Source of the DNA: Polyangia bacterium
Lineage (GTDB): Bacteria; Myxococcota_A; Polyangia; Fen-1088
Direction: 5' to 3'
Assembly (NCBI GenBank): GCA_036268875.1
Contig: DATATI010000001.1
Span: forward strand, 124,001-188,000
Length of the DNA stretch: 64,000 nucleotides
The position numbers and the translations under genes were made by a program. The first letter of the stretch is position 1, and each line of letters begins with the position of its first letter. Shown piece after piece: positions 1-9,605 of the stretch. The notes beneath the pieces are model-generated. The model was not told the DNA's origin, ran no database searches, and saw nothing but the letters and a program-made list of their open reading frames with translations.

Positions 1-151
1 GAACGAAATAGGGAGCCGCCCCTGACCGATGGATGTGCACGCCCGCGAGTCGGGAAGCCCGATGCGGTTATCACTGTGGCTCCCCCCTTACGAAGGTAGG
101 GGCTGAGAATTCTCCCCGATCGGCCGAGGTGGAAGGTTCACATTTTTTTTG

Positions 152-685
152 TCATTTCGTCTGGGCCAACGCCAGTAGCCGCTCTTCCATCAGGCGCGCG
201 TCCGACCGCTCGAAGCCGGCATTGACGTAACGGAGGATGCCGTGGGTGTCGACGATGTACGAGGTCGGCATCTTGGACGGCTGCAAAAGCTCGGGGACCT
301 TGCCCTGCGGGTCGTGGGCCAAGGTCAGCGACCAGCGCGGGCGTGACTTCAGGAAGGTCATGGCGCTGGCCCGCTGCTCGTCGACGGAGACGGCGATGAT
401 CTCCACGCCCTTGTGTTTCAGCCGCGCCGCCATGTCATCCAGCATCGGCATCTCTTCTTTGCACGGCGCACACCACGATGCCCAGATGTCCACCAGCACG
501 ACCTTTCCGCGCAAGGCGCCAAGGTCGACGGAGCGTCCCCCCTCCAGCGTCTTGACGACGATCGCCGGCATGGGCTGACCGACGCCGTTGCCTTGCTCGG
601 CGCGTTCGCCGCCCCCGACTGACGCGCAGCCGGCCAGACAAAGCAATCCCCCCACAAGGGTTCGGTTCAAGCTGGCCATCGTCAC
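152..685 (-). CDS. TlpA/ResA-like thioredoxin-fold lipoprotein
   Basis: Predicted membrane-anchored thiol-disulfide oxidoreductase acting outside the cytoplasmic membrane. The N-terminus has a short hydrophobic segment ending in a lipobox LAGC (Cys20), followed by a linker and an AhpC/TSA-thioredoxin domain with the active site WCAPC (Cys72, Cys75) and a cis-Pro region KMPTSYIVD. It ends the minus-strand elongation cluster, 129 bp after rodA, but probably has its own promoter: a TAAAAT box lies 8 nt before the GTG chosen here as start; an in-frame ATG two codons later is the alternative. The longer upstream frame lacks a signal peptide and was not used. Substrate is unknown; TlpA-type proteins often reduce cytochrome c or other periplasmic disulfides. 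Confidence 0.85.
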   Translation of the reverse strand: MTMASLNRTLVGGLLCLAGCASVGGGERAEQGNGVGQPMPAIVVKTLEGGRSVDLGALRGKVVLVDIWASWCAPCKEEMPMLDDMAARLKHKGVEIIAVSVDEQRASAMTFLKSRPRWSLTLAHDPQGKVPELLQPSKMPTSYIVDTHGILRYVNAGFERSDARLMEERLLALAQTK

Positions 686-693
686 GCCCGGCC

Positions 694-699
694 ATTTTA
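694..699 (-). promoter_or_regulatory. putative -10 box TAAAAT of the TlpA-like gene
   Basis: On the minus strand TAAAAT lies 8 nt before the GTG start at 685, with no ribosome-binding site in between. This fits a leaderless transcript. No convincing -35 box is visible. Confidence 0.45.
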
Positions 700-814
700 T
701 TCCTCGTCGCCGCCGCGAAGCAAAACCGACGCGAAGACGCCCGGAAAAGCCGACCACCCTGTGCGCTTTTCCGCTCGATCATGACCCGTTCTTCCGCGTC
801 CGGCCGCTCGAAAA

Positions 815-1915
815 TCAGTAGGCGAAGCGACGGACGCTGACGTTCATCACCAGGCCCAGCGCGACCATGATGGTCAGGATGCTGGAGCCGCCGTAGCTGA
901 TGAGCGGCAGCGTCACGCCGACCACTGGCAGGATGCCGCTGACCATCCCGACGTTGATGGCCACGTGCCAGAACAGCAGCGCCGCTACGCCGACACAGAC
1001 TGTGGCGCCGAAGCGATCGCGCGCCTCGCTGGCGATCTTGATGCTCCACAAGATCAACGCCAGGTAGGCCAGCAAGACCACCAGCGAGCCGACGAAGCCC
1101 CACTCCTCGGCCCACACGGCGAAGGGGAAATCCGTCCACAAGGCCGGGAAATGCCGCAGGCGGATCTGCGTGCCGTGCAGGAAGCCCTTGCCGGTGAAGC
1201 GCCCCGACCCGATGGCGTTCAGCGCCTGCCGGGTCTGGTACGCGCCCTGCGAGTTCGGGTTCAAGAACGCTTCGAAGCGCTTGCGCTGATAGTCGCGCAG
1301 CAGGTGCTGATAGATGGGAAACGCCGCGATCGTCGCCAGCCCCAGGATCACCGCCAGGGTCTTCAGCTTCAGCCGCGCGGTCAGCATGATGGTGATGAAG
1401 ATGAGCAGGATCAGGAACGCCGTCCCGAAGTCCGGCTGCGCGGCGATCAGCAACGCCGGCGCGCTGGCGATGGCCACCGGCAGAACCATGTGGCGAAACG
1501 ATCGTCCCTCCAGCGCCGGCGAGTCGTTGAGGTATTTCCCCAGCGCCACGATGGTCAAGACCTGCATCATCTCTGATGGCTGGATGTGGAACGGCCCCAT
1601 GTCGAACCAGCGCCGCCCGCCGCCCACCATCTTGCCGAAGATCAGCACGCCGACCAGCAAGGCCAGGCCCGCGCCGTACATCACGTAGCTGAGCCTGCTG
1701 ATGGTGCGGTAGTCGAACGACGCCACCGCCAGGAAGACCACCGTGCCCAAGGCCAGCCAGGAGATCTGCTGGGTGAACAGCTGCGACTGGCGCTCGTGAA
1801 CCGCGCTCCACAGGTTTGCCAGACCCAGGGCGACGACGATCAGCGCGCAGATGGTCAGGGCCCAGTCGAAACGGAACCGCAGCTTGCGCCAGGAGATCAC
1901 CCGGGGCATCAGCAT
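815..1915 (-). CDS. rodA: RodA, SEDS peptidoglycan glycosyltransferase
   Basis: Integral membrane SEDS-family glycosyltransferase that polymerises lipid II during side-wall growth together with PBP2. The 366-residue protein is made of about ten hydrophobic segments and carries the family region FPFAVWAEEWGFVGSL and the C-terminal PLISYGGSS motif typical of FtsW/RodA/SpoVE. Its ATG overlaps the PBP2 stop codon (TGATG), so translation is probably coupled. A second ATG two codons downstream is possible. Last gene of the mreBCD-mrdA-rodA group. Confidence 0.95.
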   Translation of the reverse strand: MLMPRVISWRKLRFRFDWALTICALIVVALGLANLWSAVHERQSQLFTQQISWLALGTVVFLAVASFDYRTISRLSYVMYGAGLALLVGVLIFGKMVGGGRRWFDMGPFHIQPSEMMQVLTIVALGKYLNDSPALEGRSFRHMVLPVAIASAPALLIAAQPDFGTAFLILLIFITIMLTARLKLKTLAVILGLATIAAFPIYQHLLRDYQRKRFEAFLNPNSQGAYQTRQALNAIGSGRFTGKGFLHGTQIRLRHFPALWTDFPFAVWAEEWGFVGSLVVLLAYLALILWSIKIASEARDRFGATVCVGVAALLFWHVAINVGMVSGILPVVGVTLPLISYGGSSILTIMVALGLVMNVSVRRFAY

Positions 1916-3999
1916 CAGGGCGCCTTGTCTTCGAACGTGAAACGCGTGACGCCTGCGGCGGAAGCTGGCGCGGCCTTGGGCACCGCCGGCGCGGCGTCCG
2001 GCGGTGACGGCGACCGCGATGGGTCGGACGCGTCCAGGCTGATGGTGTCCTCGGCCAGCCGCCCCAGCCGGTGGCGCGGCAACCCGACGCGCGGGGCGTT
2101 TTTCTGGTCGGGCGCCACCGTGTCGAAGTAGTTGCGCACGATCTCCACCGCCAGCGGCGCCGCTACCTCGCCACCGTGGCCGCCGTGTTCCACCAGCACG
2201 GCGAAAGCGATGCGCGGCCGCCCGGCCGGCGCGAAGCCCACGAACCAGGCGTGGTCGTCTTGCTCCCACGAGCCAGCACCCTCGCCCCGGTGGGTCATCC
2301 GGTGCACCTGCGCCGTGCCGGTCTTGCCCGCGATCTCGATGTCGTGGGGATGGACCTTGTACGCGGTGCCCTTCGGTTCGTTGACCACGCCCACCAGCGC
2401 CTGGCGCAGGAAGGCCAGGTTCTCTGGCGCGATCGACAGCTCGCGCCGCACGCGCGGCGCGAAATCTTCCAGCACCTGTCCGTCGGGCGCTTCGACCCGC
2501 TCGACGATTTGAGGCAGCCACAGCTTGCCACCGTTGGCGATCGCCGCGTACAGGGTGGCCATCTGCAGCAGCGTCACGCGCGTCGAGCCCTGGCCGATCA
2601 CCGCGTTCAGCGCCTGGCCCACCTGAAAACCTTCGTTGTGCGGATCCAGGCGCTTCTGCTCGCGGTACCAGGCCTCGGTGGGGAGGAAGCCGCCCTCTTC
2701 GCCGTTCAATCCCAACCCGGTGGGCGCGCCCAATCCCATATCGGCGCCGAACTTGGCCAGGCGATCGATCATCCCCGGCCGCGCGCCCAGCTCGAAAAAG
2801 TAGACGTTGCAGCTTTGCACGATGGCCTCGTACATGCTGACCGTCAGGTGGGTCTTGGTGCACTTGAACCGCCGGCGGCCCAGCTCAAACCAGCCGTGGC
2901 ACTTGGTCTTGTCGTCGACGGTGATGACACCGTCTTCCAGCGCCGCCAGCGCGGACACCGCCTTGAAAGTCGACCCCGGGTAATAGGTCTCGTTCAACGT
3001 CTTGTCGCGCAGCGGGTGATAGCGATCGGCCAAAATTCGCTGCTCCGCCTCCGGCGACAGGCGCCCGGACATTTCGTTCGGATCGAAACCGGGCCGCGAG
3101 GCCATGGCCAGGATGCGGCCGGTGTCCACGTCCAGCACCACCGCGCCGGCGGCGCGCTGGCCACGCAGCGCCCGCTCGACGATCTTCTGCACCTCGACGT
3201 CCAGGGTGAGAAAAACGTTGTTGCCCTGCACCGCCACCTGGCGCGTGGGTCCGTCGACCAGCTCGCGGATGTCGGTCTTGGGCAGCCCGCGGTGGTCGAC
3301 GACGATCTTCTCGAAGCCGGGCCGCCCGCGCAGGTAGCCTTCCCACTGCCGTTCGATCCCGGTGCGGCCGACCAGATCGCCGGCCCGGTAGCTTTCGTCT
3401 TTTTTCGCGCGCAGCTCGTCGGGCGAGACCTCGTTCATGAAACCGAGGACGTGGCTGGCCAGGGCGCCGTAGGGATATTCGCGGCGCGGGACCGACACGA
3501 TCTTCGCGCCCGGCACGTCCAGCCCGGTTTCGATGGCGGCCATCGCCTCGCGCGAGATGTCCTCGGCCAGCAGCACCGGGCGCTCCTTGTCCTTGCTTTG
3601 ATCTTTGCCGGCGGCGCTGGCGGCGGCTTGCTCCTGACGTTCGTTCTGGACCCGGTCCCAGACCTCCACAGCTTGCTCGGCGTCCATGCCCAGCACGCCG
3701 CGCAGACGCTCGAAGCCTTCGCTGGTCAGCGAGCGCGGGTTGACGTACAGGTTGAACCCCGGTCGCACCGTGGCCAGCACGCGGTTCTTGCGATCGCGGA
3801 TCTGCCCGCGCACGCCGGCCAGCACGTCGGTGCGAATGATGCTGTCCGAGGTCAGCTTGTAGAACGTGTCGCCTTCGATGACCTGCAGATAAAACAGCCG
3901 CCCGCCGATCGCCAGGAAGGCCAGCACCACGAACAACCCGAAGTAACGCGCCCGACGGCGCATCTCCGGAAGTTCAGCGTCTTGCCCGGCTATCTCCAT
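1915..3999 (-). CDS. mrdA: Penicillin-binding protein 2 (class B transpeptidase)
   Basis: Membrane-anchored transpeptidase that cross-links new side-wall peptidoglycan, partner of RodA. One N-terminal membrane segment (about residues 18-40), a class B dimerisation domain, then the penicillin-binding domain with all three motifs: STFK (Ser343, Lys346), SCN (Ser396) and KTG (Lys559). An Ala/Lys/Gln-rich insert near residues 120-140 and a Pro/Ala/Ser-rich tail after about residue 645 extend the protein to 694 residues, longer than the roughly 630 of E. coli PBP2. It starts 11 nt after mreD and overlaps the start of rodA. Confidence 0.95.
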   Translation of the reverse strand: MEIAGQDAELPEMRRRARYFGLFVVLAFLAIGGRLFYLQVIEGDTFYKLTSDSIIRTDVLAGVRGQIRDRKNRVLATVRPGFNLYVNPRSLTSEGFERLRGVLGMDAEQAVEVWDRVQNERQEQAAASAAGKDQSKDKERPVLLAEDISREAMAAIETGLDVPGAKIVSVPRREYPYGALASHVLGFMNEVSPDELRAKKDESYRAGDLVGRTGIERQWEGYLRGRPGFEKIVVDHRGLPKTDIRELVDGPTRQVAVQGNNVFLTLDVEVQKIVERALRGQRAAGAVVLDVDTGRILAMASRPGFDPNEMSGRLSPEAEQRILADRYHPLRDKTLNETYYPGSTFKAVSALAALEDGVITVDDKTKCHGWFELGRRRFKCTKTHLTVSMYEAIVQSCNVYFFELGARPGMIDRLAKFGADMGLGAPTGLGLNGEEGGFLPTEAWYREQKRLDPHNEGFQVGQALNAVIGQGSTRVTLLQMATLYAAIANGGKLWLPQIVERVEAPDGQVLEDFAPRVRRELSIAPENLAFLRQALVGVVNEPKGTAYKVHPHDIEIAGKTGTAQVHRMTHRGEGAGSWEQDDHAWFVGFAPAGRPRIAFAVLVEHGGHGGEVAAPLAVEIVRNYFDTVAPDQKNAPRVGLPRHRLGRLAEDTISLDASDPSRSPSPPDAAPAVPKAAPASAAGVTRFTFEDKAP

Positions 4000-4009
4000 G
4001 CGAGGCGCT

Positions 4010-4558
4010 TCATCGCAAGGTCATCCCGTCGCCGGCGGCGCGCGGGCCGCGGGCCAACCCCACGCGCGAGCGCGTGGCATCGATGCGCCCGTCGATGCGG
4101 CGCAAAAGCCCCAGGACGATCGGGCCGCAGAATCCGGTCAGCAGCGCTTCCAGCGGTGCCTGGCGAAGACCGCCGTATCCGCCCTCCGGCGACACCTGCG
4201 CCCGCACGATCACGATCAACAGTGCCGACAACAGACTGGCCACGAACGACGTCGCCGCGGGCAGCGCCAGGCCGGCCACCGTCACCCGCGTCGACAGCGC
4301 GCGGGCGAAGAGCACCATCAGTACGAAAACCAAGCTGTGCACCCCTTGCGGCGCACCCGACACCAGATCCAGCAGATAGCCGGTCATGAAAGAAACCACC
4401 GCCGCGGAGGACACCGACCACTTGGGCGACAGGCCGACGTGCAGCACGACCAGCAGGCCCAGGCTGGGCGCCGCCATGCGCACCGGCGCCAGCTCCAGCA
4501 CCGTCGACTGCAAGATGAGCAGCAGATACGCCACGACGATGGTGACCAGCGAGCGCAT
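4010..4558 (-). CDS. mreD: MreD, rod-shape-determining membrane protein
   Basis: Small (182-residue) integral membrane protein of the elongasome linking MreC to the PBP2-RodA synthase. The sequence is mostly hydrophobic, with five or six predicted membrane segments; similarity to the family is weak, as is usual for MreD, and the call rests on size, topology and its place between mreC and the PBP2 gene. Its ATG overlaps the mreC stop codon (TGATG). Confidence 0.88.
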   Translation of the reverse strand: MRSLVTIVVAYLLLILQSTVLELAPVRMAAPSLGLLVVLHVGLSPKWSVSSAAVVSFMTGYLLDLVSGAPQGVHSLVFVLMVLFARALSTRVTVAGLALPAATSFVASLLSALLIVIVRAQVSPEGGYGGLRQAPLEALLTGFCGPIVLGLLRRIDGRIDATRSRVGLARGPRAAGDGMTLR

Positions 4559-5457
4559 CAGCGATACACCGACAAGCCCCGCGCCGGCGCCGACTGATGA
4601 TGCGTCCCCGCGTCAGGATCCGGCGCCGGTGGCGGGGCTACCACCACCAGCACCTCCGACAGGCGCGCGAAGTCCACGTCGGGCGTGACCTCGACCTCCT
4701 GGTACATATTCACCGCGCCGGCGCCCACCTTGCTGATCTTGCCGATGGCCAGATCGCGCGGGAACGCGCCGCCCAAACCGCTGGTGACGACCTTGTCGCC
4801 CTCGTGAACCTGATCGCCGCGCACCAGATATTCGATGCTGCAGCGATAGCCGTTCTCGCCTTGCTTGCCGCGCAGGATGCCGCGGCCGCCGGTGCGCGGA
4901 ACGAACACGTCAATCGCCGAACGCGGATCGACCAGCAGCATGATGTCCGCGGTTTGCCCGGCCACCCGGTTCACCCGGCCGACCACGCCCTCCGGCGTCA
5001 GCACGGGCATCCCGCGCCGAACCGTGCCCTCGCCGAGATCGATCTCCACGCGCGCCACCCGAAAGTACGGCGAGGCGTCGATGCTGATCACCCGCGCCGC
5101 CAGCGTCTCGGCCGGCGTCAGATCCTTGAGGCCCAGCAACCGTTGGTAGCGCCCGCTCTCGGCGGCCAGGCGGCGGGTCTCCAGCAGATCGGCGCGCAGG
5201 CGGCTGTTCTCGCGGCGCAGGTCATCGTTCTCGCCACGCACGTGGACCAAGTCGACGTAGCGGCCGGCCACCCCGCCCATGGCGCGCGCGATCGAAGACA
5301 TCGCCGATTGGGCCGGCGAGACCACGCGCAGGATGCCCCGGTCCAGCGTCGACAGCTCGCCGGGATTCTTCGCCGACATGCGCAGCACGATCACCGCCAG
5401 CAACATCGTCGCCGCCACAATCGCGCTCTCGCGCACCCTTTTGCTGCTGCCGGTCAT
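4558..5457 (-). CDS. mreC: MreC, cell-shape-determining protein
   Basis: Periplasmic scaffold of the elongasome. One N-terminal membrane segment (about residues 10-28), a coiled-coil stretch (roughly residues 65-105, rich in Glu, Arg and Leu), then the beta-rich MreC core with LVDPRSAIDVFVPRTGGRG and TSGLGGAFPRDLAIG motifs. A Pro-rich tail ends the 299-residue protein. It is separated from mreB upstream by a 269-bp spacer holding a long inverted repeat, and overlaps mreD downstream. Confidence 0.94.
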   Translation of the reverse strand: MTGSSKRVRESAIVAATMLLAVIVLRMSAKNPGELSTLDRGILRVVSPAQSAMSSIARAMGGVAGRYVDLVHVRGENDDLRRENSRLRADLLETRRLAAESGRYQRLLGLKDLTPAETLAARVISIDASPYFRVARVEIDLGEGTVRRGMPVLTPEGVVGRVNRVAGQTADIMLLVDPRSAIDVFVPRTGGRGILRGKQGENGYRCSIEYLVRGDQVHEGDKVVTSGLGGAFPRDLAIGKISKVGAGAVNMYQEVEVTPDVDFARLSEVLVVVAPPPAPDPDAGTHHQSAPARGLSVYR

Positions 5458-5543
5458 TGCGAACCCCCCAGCCTAACGTGCCTCAAAACAGAGTCCAACG
5501 AATGAAGCGCGTTTTTCTGCCTGGTCACTTCTCCCAAGGTGAT

Positions 5544-5720
5544 CCCGTTGCGCGCGGGGCGAAGGTCAGCGACTCGACGAGAGGGCGGCTTTCGCGCGTT
5601 TGCGCTCCTCTGACGAGGAGCGCTCTTTAACGGATCGCCAAAAGGGCGCTCCGCCAGGAGCGCAAACGCGCGAAAGCTGCCGTTCAATCAAACTGCACCC
5701 TTCGCCCCGCGCGTAACGGG
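5544..5720. repeat. 177-bp nested long inverted repeat between mreB and mreC
   Basis: Three nested pairs of arms face each other. Outer arms 5544-5565 and 5699-5720 match at 21 of 22 positions; middle arms 5584-5609 and 5656-5681 at 25 of 26; inner arms 5617-5628 and 5641-5652 at 11 of 12. Transcribed, it would fold into one very long hairpin in the mreB-mreC spacer. It could tune mreC/mreD expression relative to mreB, act as a processing site, or be a miniature mobile element. A sequence nearly identical to one outer arm occurs again at 41686-41706. Confidence 0.85.
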
Positions 5721-5726
5721 TTCGCT

Positions 5727-6827
<1,101 letters not shown>

Positions 6828-6974
6828 TTATCACACCTCATTCAGCCCGGGTAGGGCCTTGGCCGCGCATTGTGATAGATTCCGCCCGCATTCGACGGCC
6901 CAGGCGCCGTTTTCTTTTTTGCCCGACGTCGTTTTCCATTTTCCCTCGCAATCCATTTTCGGGAGGCCTTCTTC

Positions 6975-8699
6975 ATGCTCGAGCAGATGCGTAAGTCGTC
7001 GCAGTCGCTGCTCATCTATGTGCTGTTCGGGATCGTCATCGCCGTCTTCATCATCAACTTCGGTCCGCAGTCGCGTGGTGGCTGCGACGGACCGGCGTCG
7101 GTCGGCGATCAGTTCGCCGCGCGCGTCGGCGGCGACACGATCTCGGCCAGCGATTTTCGTTATGGCTTTCTGGTGCTGGGGGGCGCGCAGTACCCGGCCC
7201 AGATGGCCAAGCAGCAGCGGGTCAAAGAGACGGTGATGGACAAGCTGATCGAGCGCGAGCTTTTGGCCCAGGAGGCCGAGCAACTGGGCTACGCCGTCAC
7301 CGAGGAAGAGGTCGAGGATCAGATCGCCGACTCGAAGATGATCGGCCTTGGCTATCCGCGCACCGTCGGGCGCCTGCAGAAGGACGGCAAGTTCAGCTAC
7401 GACCTGTTCAAGAACTTCGTCCAGTTCGAGATGGGACTGACCCCGAAGAGCTTCATCGAGGAACAAAAGCGCGAGCTTCTGGCCTCACGCGTGCGCGATC
7501 TGCTGCGCGCCGGGGTGACGGTTTCGTCCGACGAGGTGAAGGCCGAGTTCGCGCGCAAGGGCAACCAGGTCAACCTCGAGTACGTGCGCTTCGCCCCGCA
7601 TCGCTATGAGACGCAGGTGGCGCCCACCGATGCGGAGATCGCCGCCTACGCCAAGACCAACGAAGAAGCGTTGAAGAAAGACTACGAGGCGAAGAAGTTC
7701 GTCTATGAAAAGACGCCGAAAGAGCTGCACCTGCGCCAGATCCTGATCAAGGGCGGCGACGGTGAGGCCGGCAAGGCGGCCGAGAAGAAAGCCGACGCGA
7801 TCGCCGCCCGCCTGAAGAAAGGCGAGTCCTTCGCCGACGTGGCCAGGCAAGTGTCGGAAGACCCGGCCAGCAAGGCCAAGGGCGGCGATCTGGGCTGGCG
7901 GCGCCTCGGCACCACCAACCTCACCGGCGACGGCGAGGCGAAGTTGTTGGCGGCCAAGACCGGCGACGTGGTCGGCCCCCTGAAGTCGAACGAAGGTTGG
8001 GTGCTGATGGTCTCGTCGGGCAGCCGCGAAGGCGACCTGTCTTTTGACCAGGTGAAGCTGGAATTGGCCGCCGACAAGCTGCGCGAACAGCAGACCAGCG
8101 CGCGCGCGAAAACCGACGCGCTGGCCGCCTTGACCAAGGCCAAAGCCGAACCGGGCAAGACGCTGAAGGATCTGTTTCCGGGCGCGGCCGACGCCAGCAA
8201 GACCGACACGGCCAAGGCGGATGCGGCCAAGAAGGAGAAGGCGGGCAAGCCGGGCGCCAAAGCTGGTGGGGCGACGGCGGAGGTCGCCGACGTGCCGGGC
8301 GCCGAAGAAACCGGGTTGTTCAGCCTGCGCGGCGGCCATGACGGCGCCATCGTCGAGGGCATCGGGGTATCGAATGACCTGGCCAAGGCGGCGTTCGCCC
8401 TGACCAGCGAGGCGCCGCTGGCCGGTCCGTTCGACGTGGCGGGCAGCGCGGTGATCGTGCGCTTGAAGGAGCGCAGGCAGGCGGACATGGGCGAGTTCGA
8501 GAAGAAGAAGCTCGAGCTTTTGCGCGACGCCGAGCTGACCAAGTGGATCGAGGTCCTGACCGATTGGACGCGCCTCAAGTGCAACGAGGCCAAGGCGGGC
8601 AAGCAGATCCAGGTCAACCGCGACATGCTTCGCTACGAGGACAGCAACGAGCCCCCGCCGTACGAGGCGTGCTCGGCGCGTAGATCGCTCGGTGGGTGA
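6975..8699 (+). CDS. PpiD/SurA-like membrane-anchored peptidyl-prolyl isomerase
   Basis: Predicted periplasmic foldase tethered to the inner membrane. Domain order: one N-terminal membrane segment (about residues 13-30, LIYVLFGIVIAVFIINF), a SurA/PpiD-type chaperone region (about 40-230), a parvulin rotamase domain (about 245-345, with LHLRQILIK and GGDLGW motifs) and a C-terminal Ala/Lys-rich linker plus second chaperone segment. Length 574 is close to E. coli PpiD (623). The start has a good ribosome-binding site (GGGAGG, 8 nt before ATG). It likely helps fold outer-membrane and secreted proteins. A three-hairpin repeat starts right after the stop codon. Confidence 0.9.
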   Translation: MLEQMRKSSQSLLIYVLFGIVIAVFIINFGPQSRGGCDGPASVGDQFAARVGGDTISASDFRYGFLVLGGAQYPAQMAKQQRVKETVMDKLIERELLAQEAEQLGYAVTEEEVEDQIADSKMIGLGYPRTVGRLQKDGKFSYDLFKNFVQFEMGLTPKSFIEEQKRELLASRVRDLLRAGVTVSSDEVKAEFARKGNQVNLEYVRFAPHRYETQVAPTDAEIAAYAKTNEEALKKDYEAKKFVYEKTPKELHLRQILIKGGDGEAGKAAEKKADAIAARLKKGESFADVARQVSEDPASKAKGGDLGWRRLGTTNLTGDGEAKLLAAKTGDVVGPLKSNEGWVLMVSSGSREGDLSFDQVKLELAADKLREQQTSARAKTDALAALTKAKAEPGKTLKDLFPGAADASKTDTAKADAAKKEKAGKPGAKAGGATAEVADVPGAEETGLFSLRGGHDGAIVEGIGVSNDLAKAAFALTSEAPLAGPFDVAGSAVIVRLKERRQADMGEFEKKKLELLRDAELTKWIEVLTDWTRLKCNEAKAGKQIQVNRDMLRYEDSNEPPPYEACSARRSLGG

Positions 8700-8700
8700 C

Positions 8701-8800
8701 GCTCGCTGCGCGGTAGGGCTGGGCCCTGCCGCGGGCCCACCCGTGTTTCACAAGGTGGGCCGCGCGGGCGGAGCCCGCGCTCCTGGCTGAAATAGCGGCG
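8701..8800 (+). repeat. three-hairpin intergenic repeat, copy A (downstream of ppiD)
   Basis: A ~100-bp element sharing its whole layout with 53278-53386. Hairpin 1: arms 8712-8719 and 8723-8730, loop TGG. Hairpin 2: GGCCCACC paired with GGTGGGCC. Hairpin 3: GCGCGGGC (8762-8769) with GCCCGCGC (8773-8780). A conserved unpaired tail ending in GAAATAGCGGCG follows. Stem bases differ between copies but pairing is kept. It begins 2 nt after the stop codon of the PpiD-like gene and may work as a terminator, mRNA stabiliser or REP-like element. Confidence 0.85.
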
Positions 8801-8836
8801 CAGAAGACGGAATCGGAAACGGAGTCGGAGAGATTG

Positions 8837-9514
8837 GTGGAGATGACGAACGTTGACGAACAGCCGATTTCTCCCAAGGCGGTGGCGCCGAAGGGGCGGC
8901 CGACTTGGTTGGTGGTGTTGTCGTCGTTGACGTTGGCTTATGGCGGACTGTTGCTGGTGTCTGGGCTAAGTGCGCTGCAGGATCCGATCGCGGCGGCCCG
9001 GTTGCCGGTGACGCAGGCGATGGCTCCGGCCCAAGAGGTGTTGGCGCGGCAGCTGGCGGATACCGGCCTGCAGATCTTGACCGGGCACCTGCTGGGCATT
9101 CGGCTGCGGGCGGCGGGCTCGCTGGTGCTGGCGATGGCGCTGCTTTATGCGGCGGCGGCGGCGCTGTCGCGTGATCGACACGGGCGCACGGTGACCCTGC
9201 TGGCGGCCTGGTTGGGCATCATTTATCAAGTGGCCAGTCTGCCGGTGGTCATTCCCATCGCCCGCGATTACGCCGCCGCCACGGCCCCCCTGGTGGCCAG
9301 CGCGATGGCCGCGGACCCACCGACGGCCTCGTCGGACATCGGTCCGGTCGAGACACCCAAACCAGAAGCGGTGGCCAAGGTGATGCGCTCGGTGTTCGTC
9401 GGTATTCCCATCGCCACGGCGCTGGTGGGGATTTGCGGCTCGGTGTTGCTGCTGGTGTATTACGGCGGGCGGCGCGGCCGCGCGCTTTATGGGCTCCTGC
9501 CGCCTCGCTTGTAG
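8837..9514 (+). CDS. predicted four-helix membrane protein, function unknown
   Basis: A 225-residue protein that I do not assign to a family. It shows four hydrophobic segments (about residues 24-44, 93-115, 121-143 and 190-212) separated by Ala/Pro-rich loops; no catalytic motif is visible. The GTG at 8837 was chosen because GGAG lies about 7 nt upstream; a TTG at 8834 and an ATG at 8843 are alternatives. It stands alone between the hairpin repeat and a large TPR gene on the same strand. Confidence 0.7.
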   Translation: MEMTNVDEQPISPKAVAPKGRPTWLVVLSSLTLAYGGLLLVSGLSALQDPIAAARLPVTQAMAPAQEVLARQLADTGLQILTGHLLGIRLRAAGSLVLAMALLYAAAAALSRDRHGRTVTLLAAWLGIIYQVASLPVVIPIARDYAAATAPLVASAMAADPPTASSDIGPVETPKPEAVAKVMRSVFVGIPIATALVGICGSVLLLVYYGGRRGRALYGLLPPRL

Positions 9515-9591
9515 GCAGCGACCACCGCGGCACCGCCAGCGCCGGCGGTTAAAGAGGCGCCTTACTCTGCTTGGAAGCGGCGGCTCTGGGT

Positions 9592-9597
9592 TAATAT
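9592..9597 (+). promoter_or_regulatory. putative -10 box TAATAT of the TPR gene
   Basis: TAATAT lies 8 nt before the GTG start at 9606, with no ribosome-binding site between; this fits leaderless transcription. Confidence 0.45.
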
Positions 9598-9605
9598 TTT
9601 CGTCC

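Noticed and set aside
134-154. T-run near the end of the TlpA-like gene as a terminator
   Set aside because: The run is of A on the minus (coding) strand and lacks a hairpin in the right orientation.
33-230. Open frame of 65 codons on the plus strand at the window start
   Set aside because: It overlaps the end of the TlpA-like gene, has low-complexity composition and no recognisable motif.
435-1811. 458-codon frame overlapping rodA and the TlpA-like gene
   Set aside because: It overlaps rodA and the TlpA-like gene in another frame and has shadow-like Arg/Gly/Ala composition.
2071-4389. 772-codon open frame opposite the PBP2 and mreD genes
   Set aside because: High GC content leaves long antisense frames open; it is His/Arg/Gln/Val-rich and mirrors the real genes.
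6857-6872. Possible sigma-54 promoter before the PpiD-like gene (TTGGCCGCGCATTGTG)
   Set aside because: Spacing between the GG and GC elements is one base short and the final TTGC is missing.
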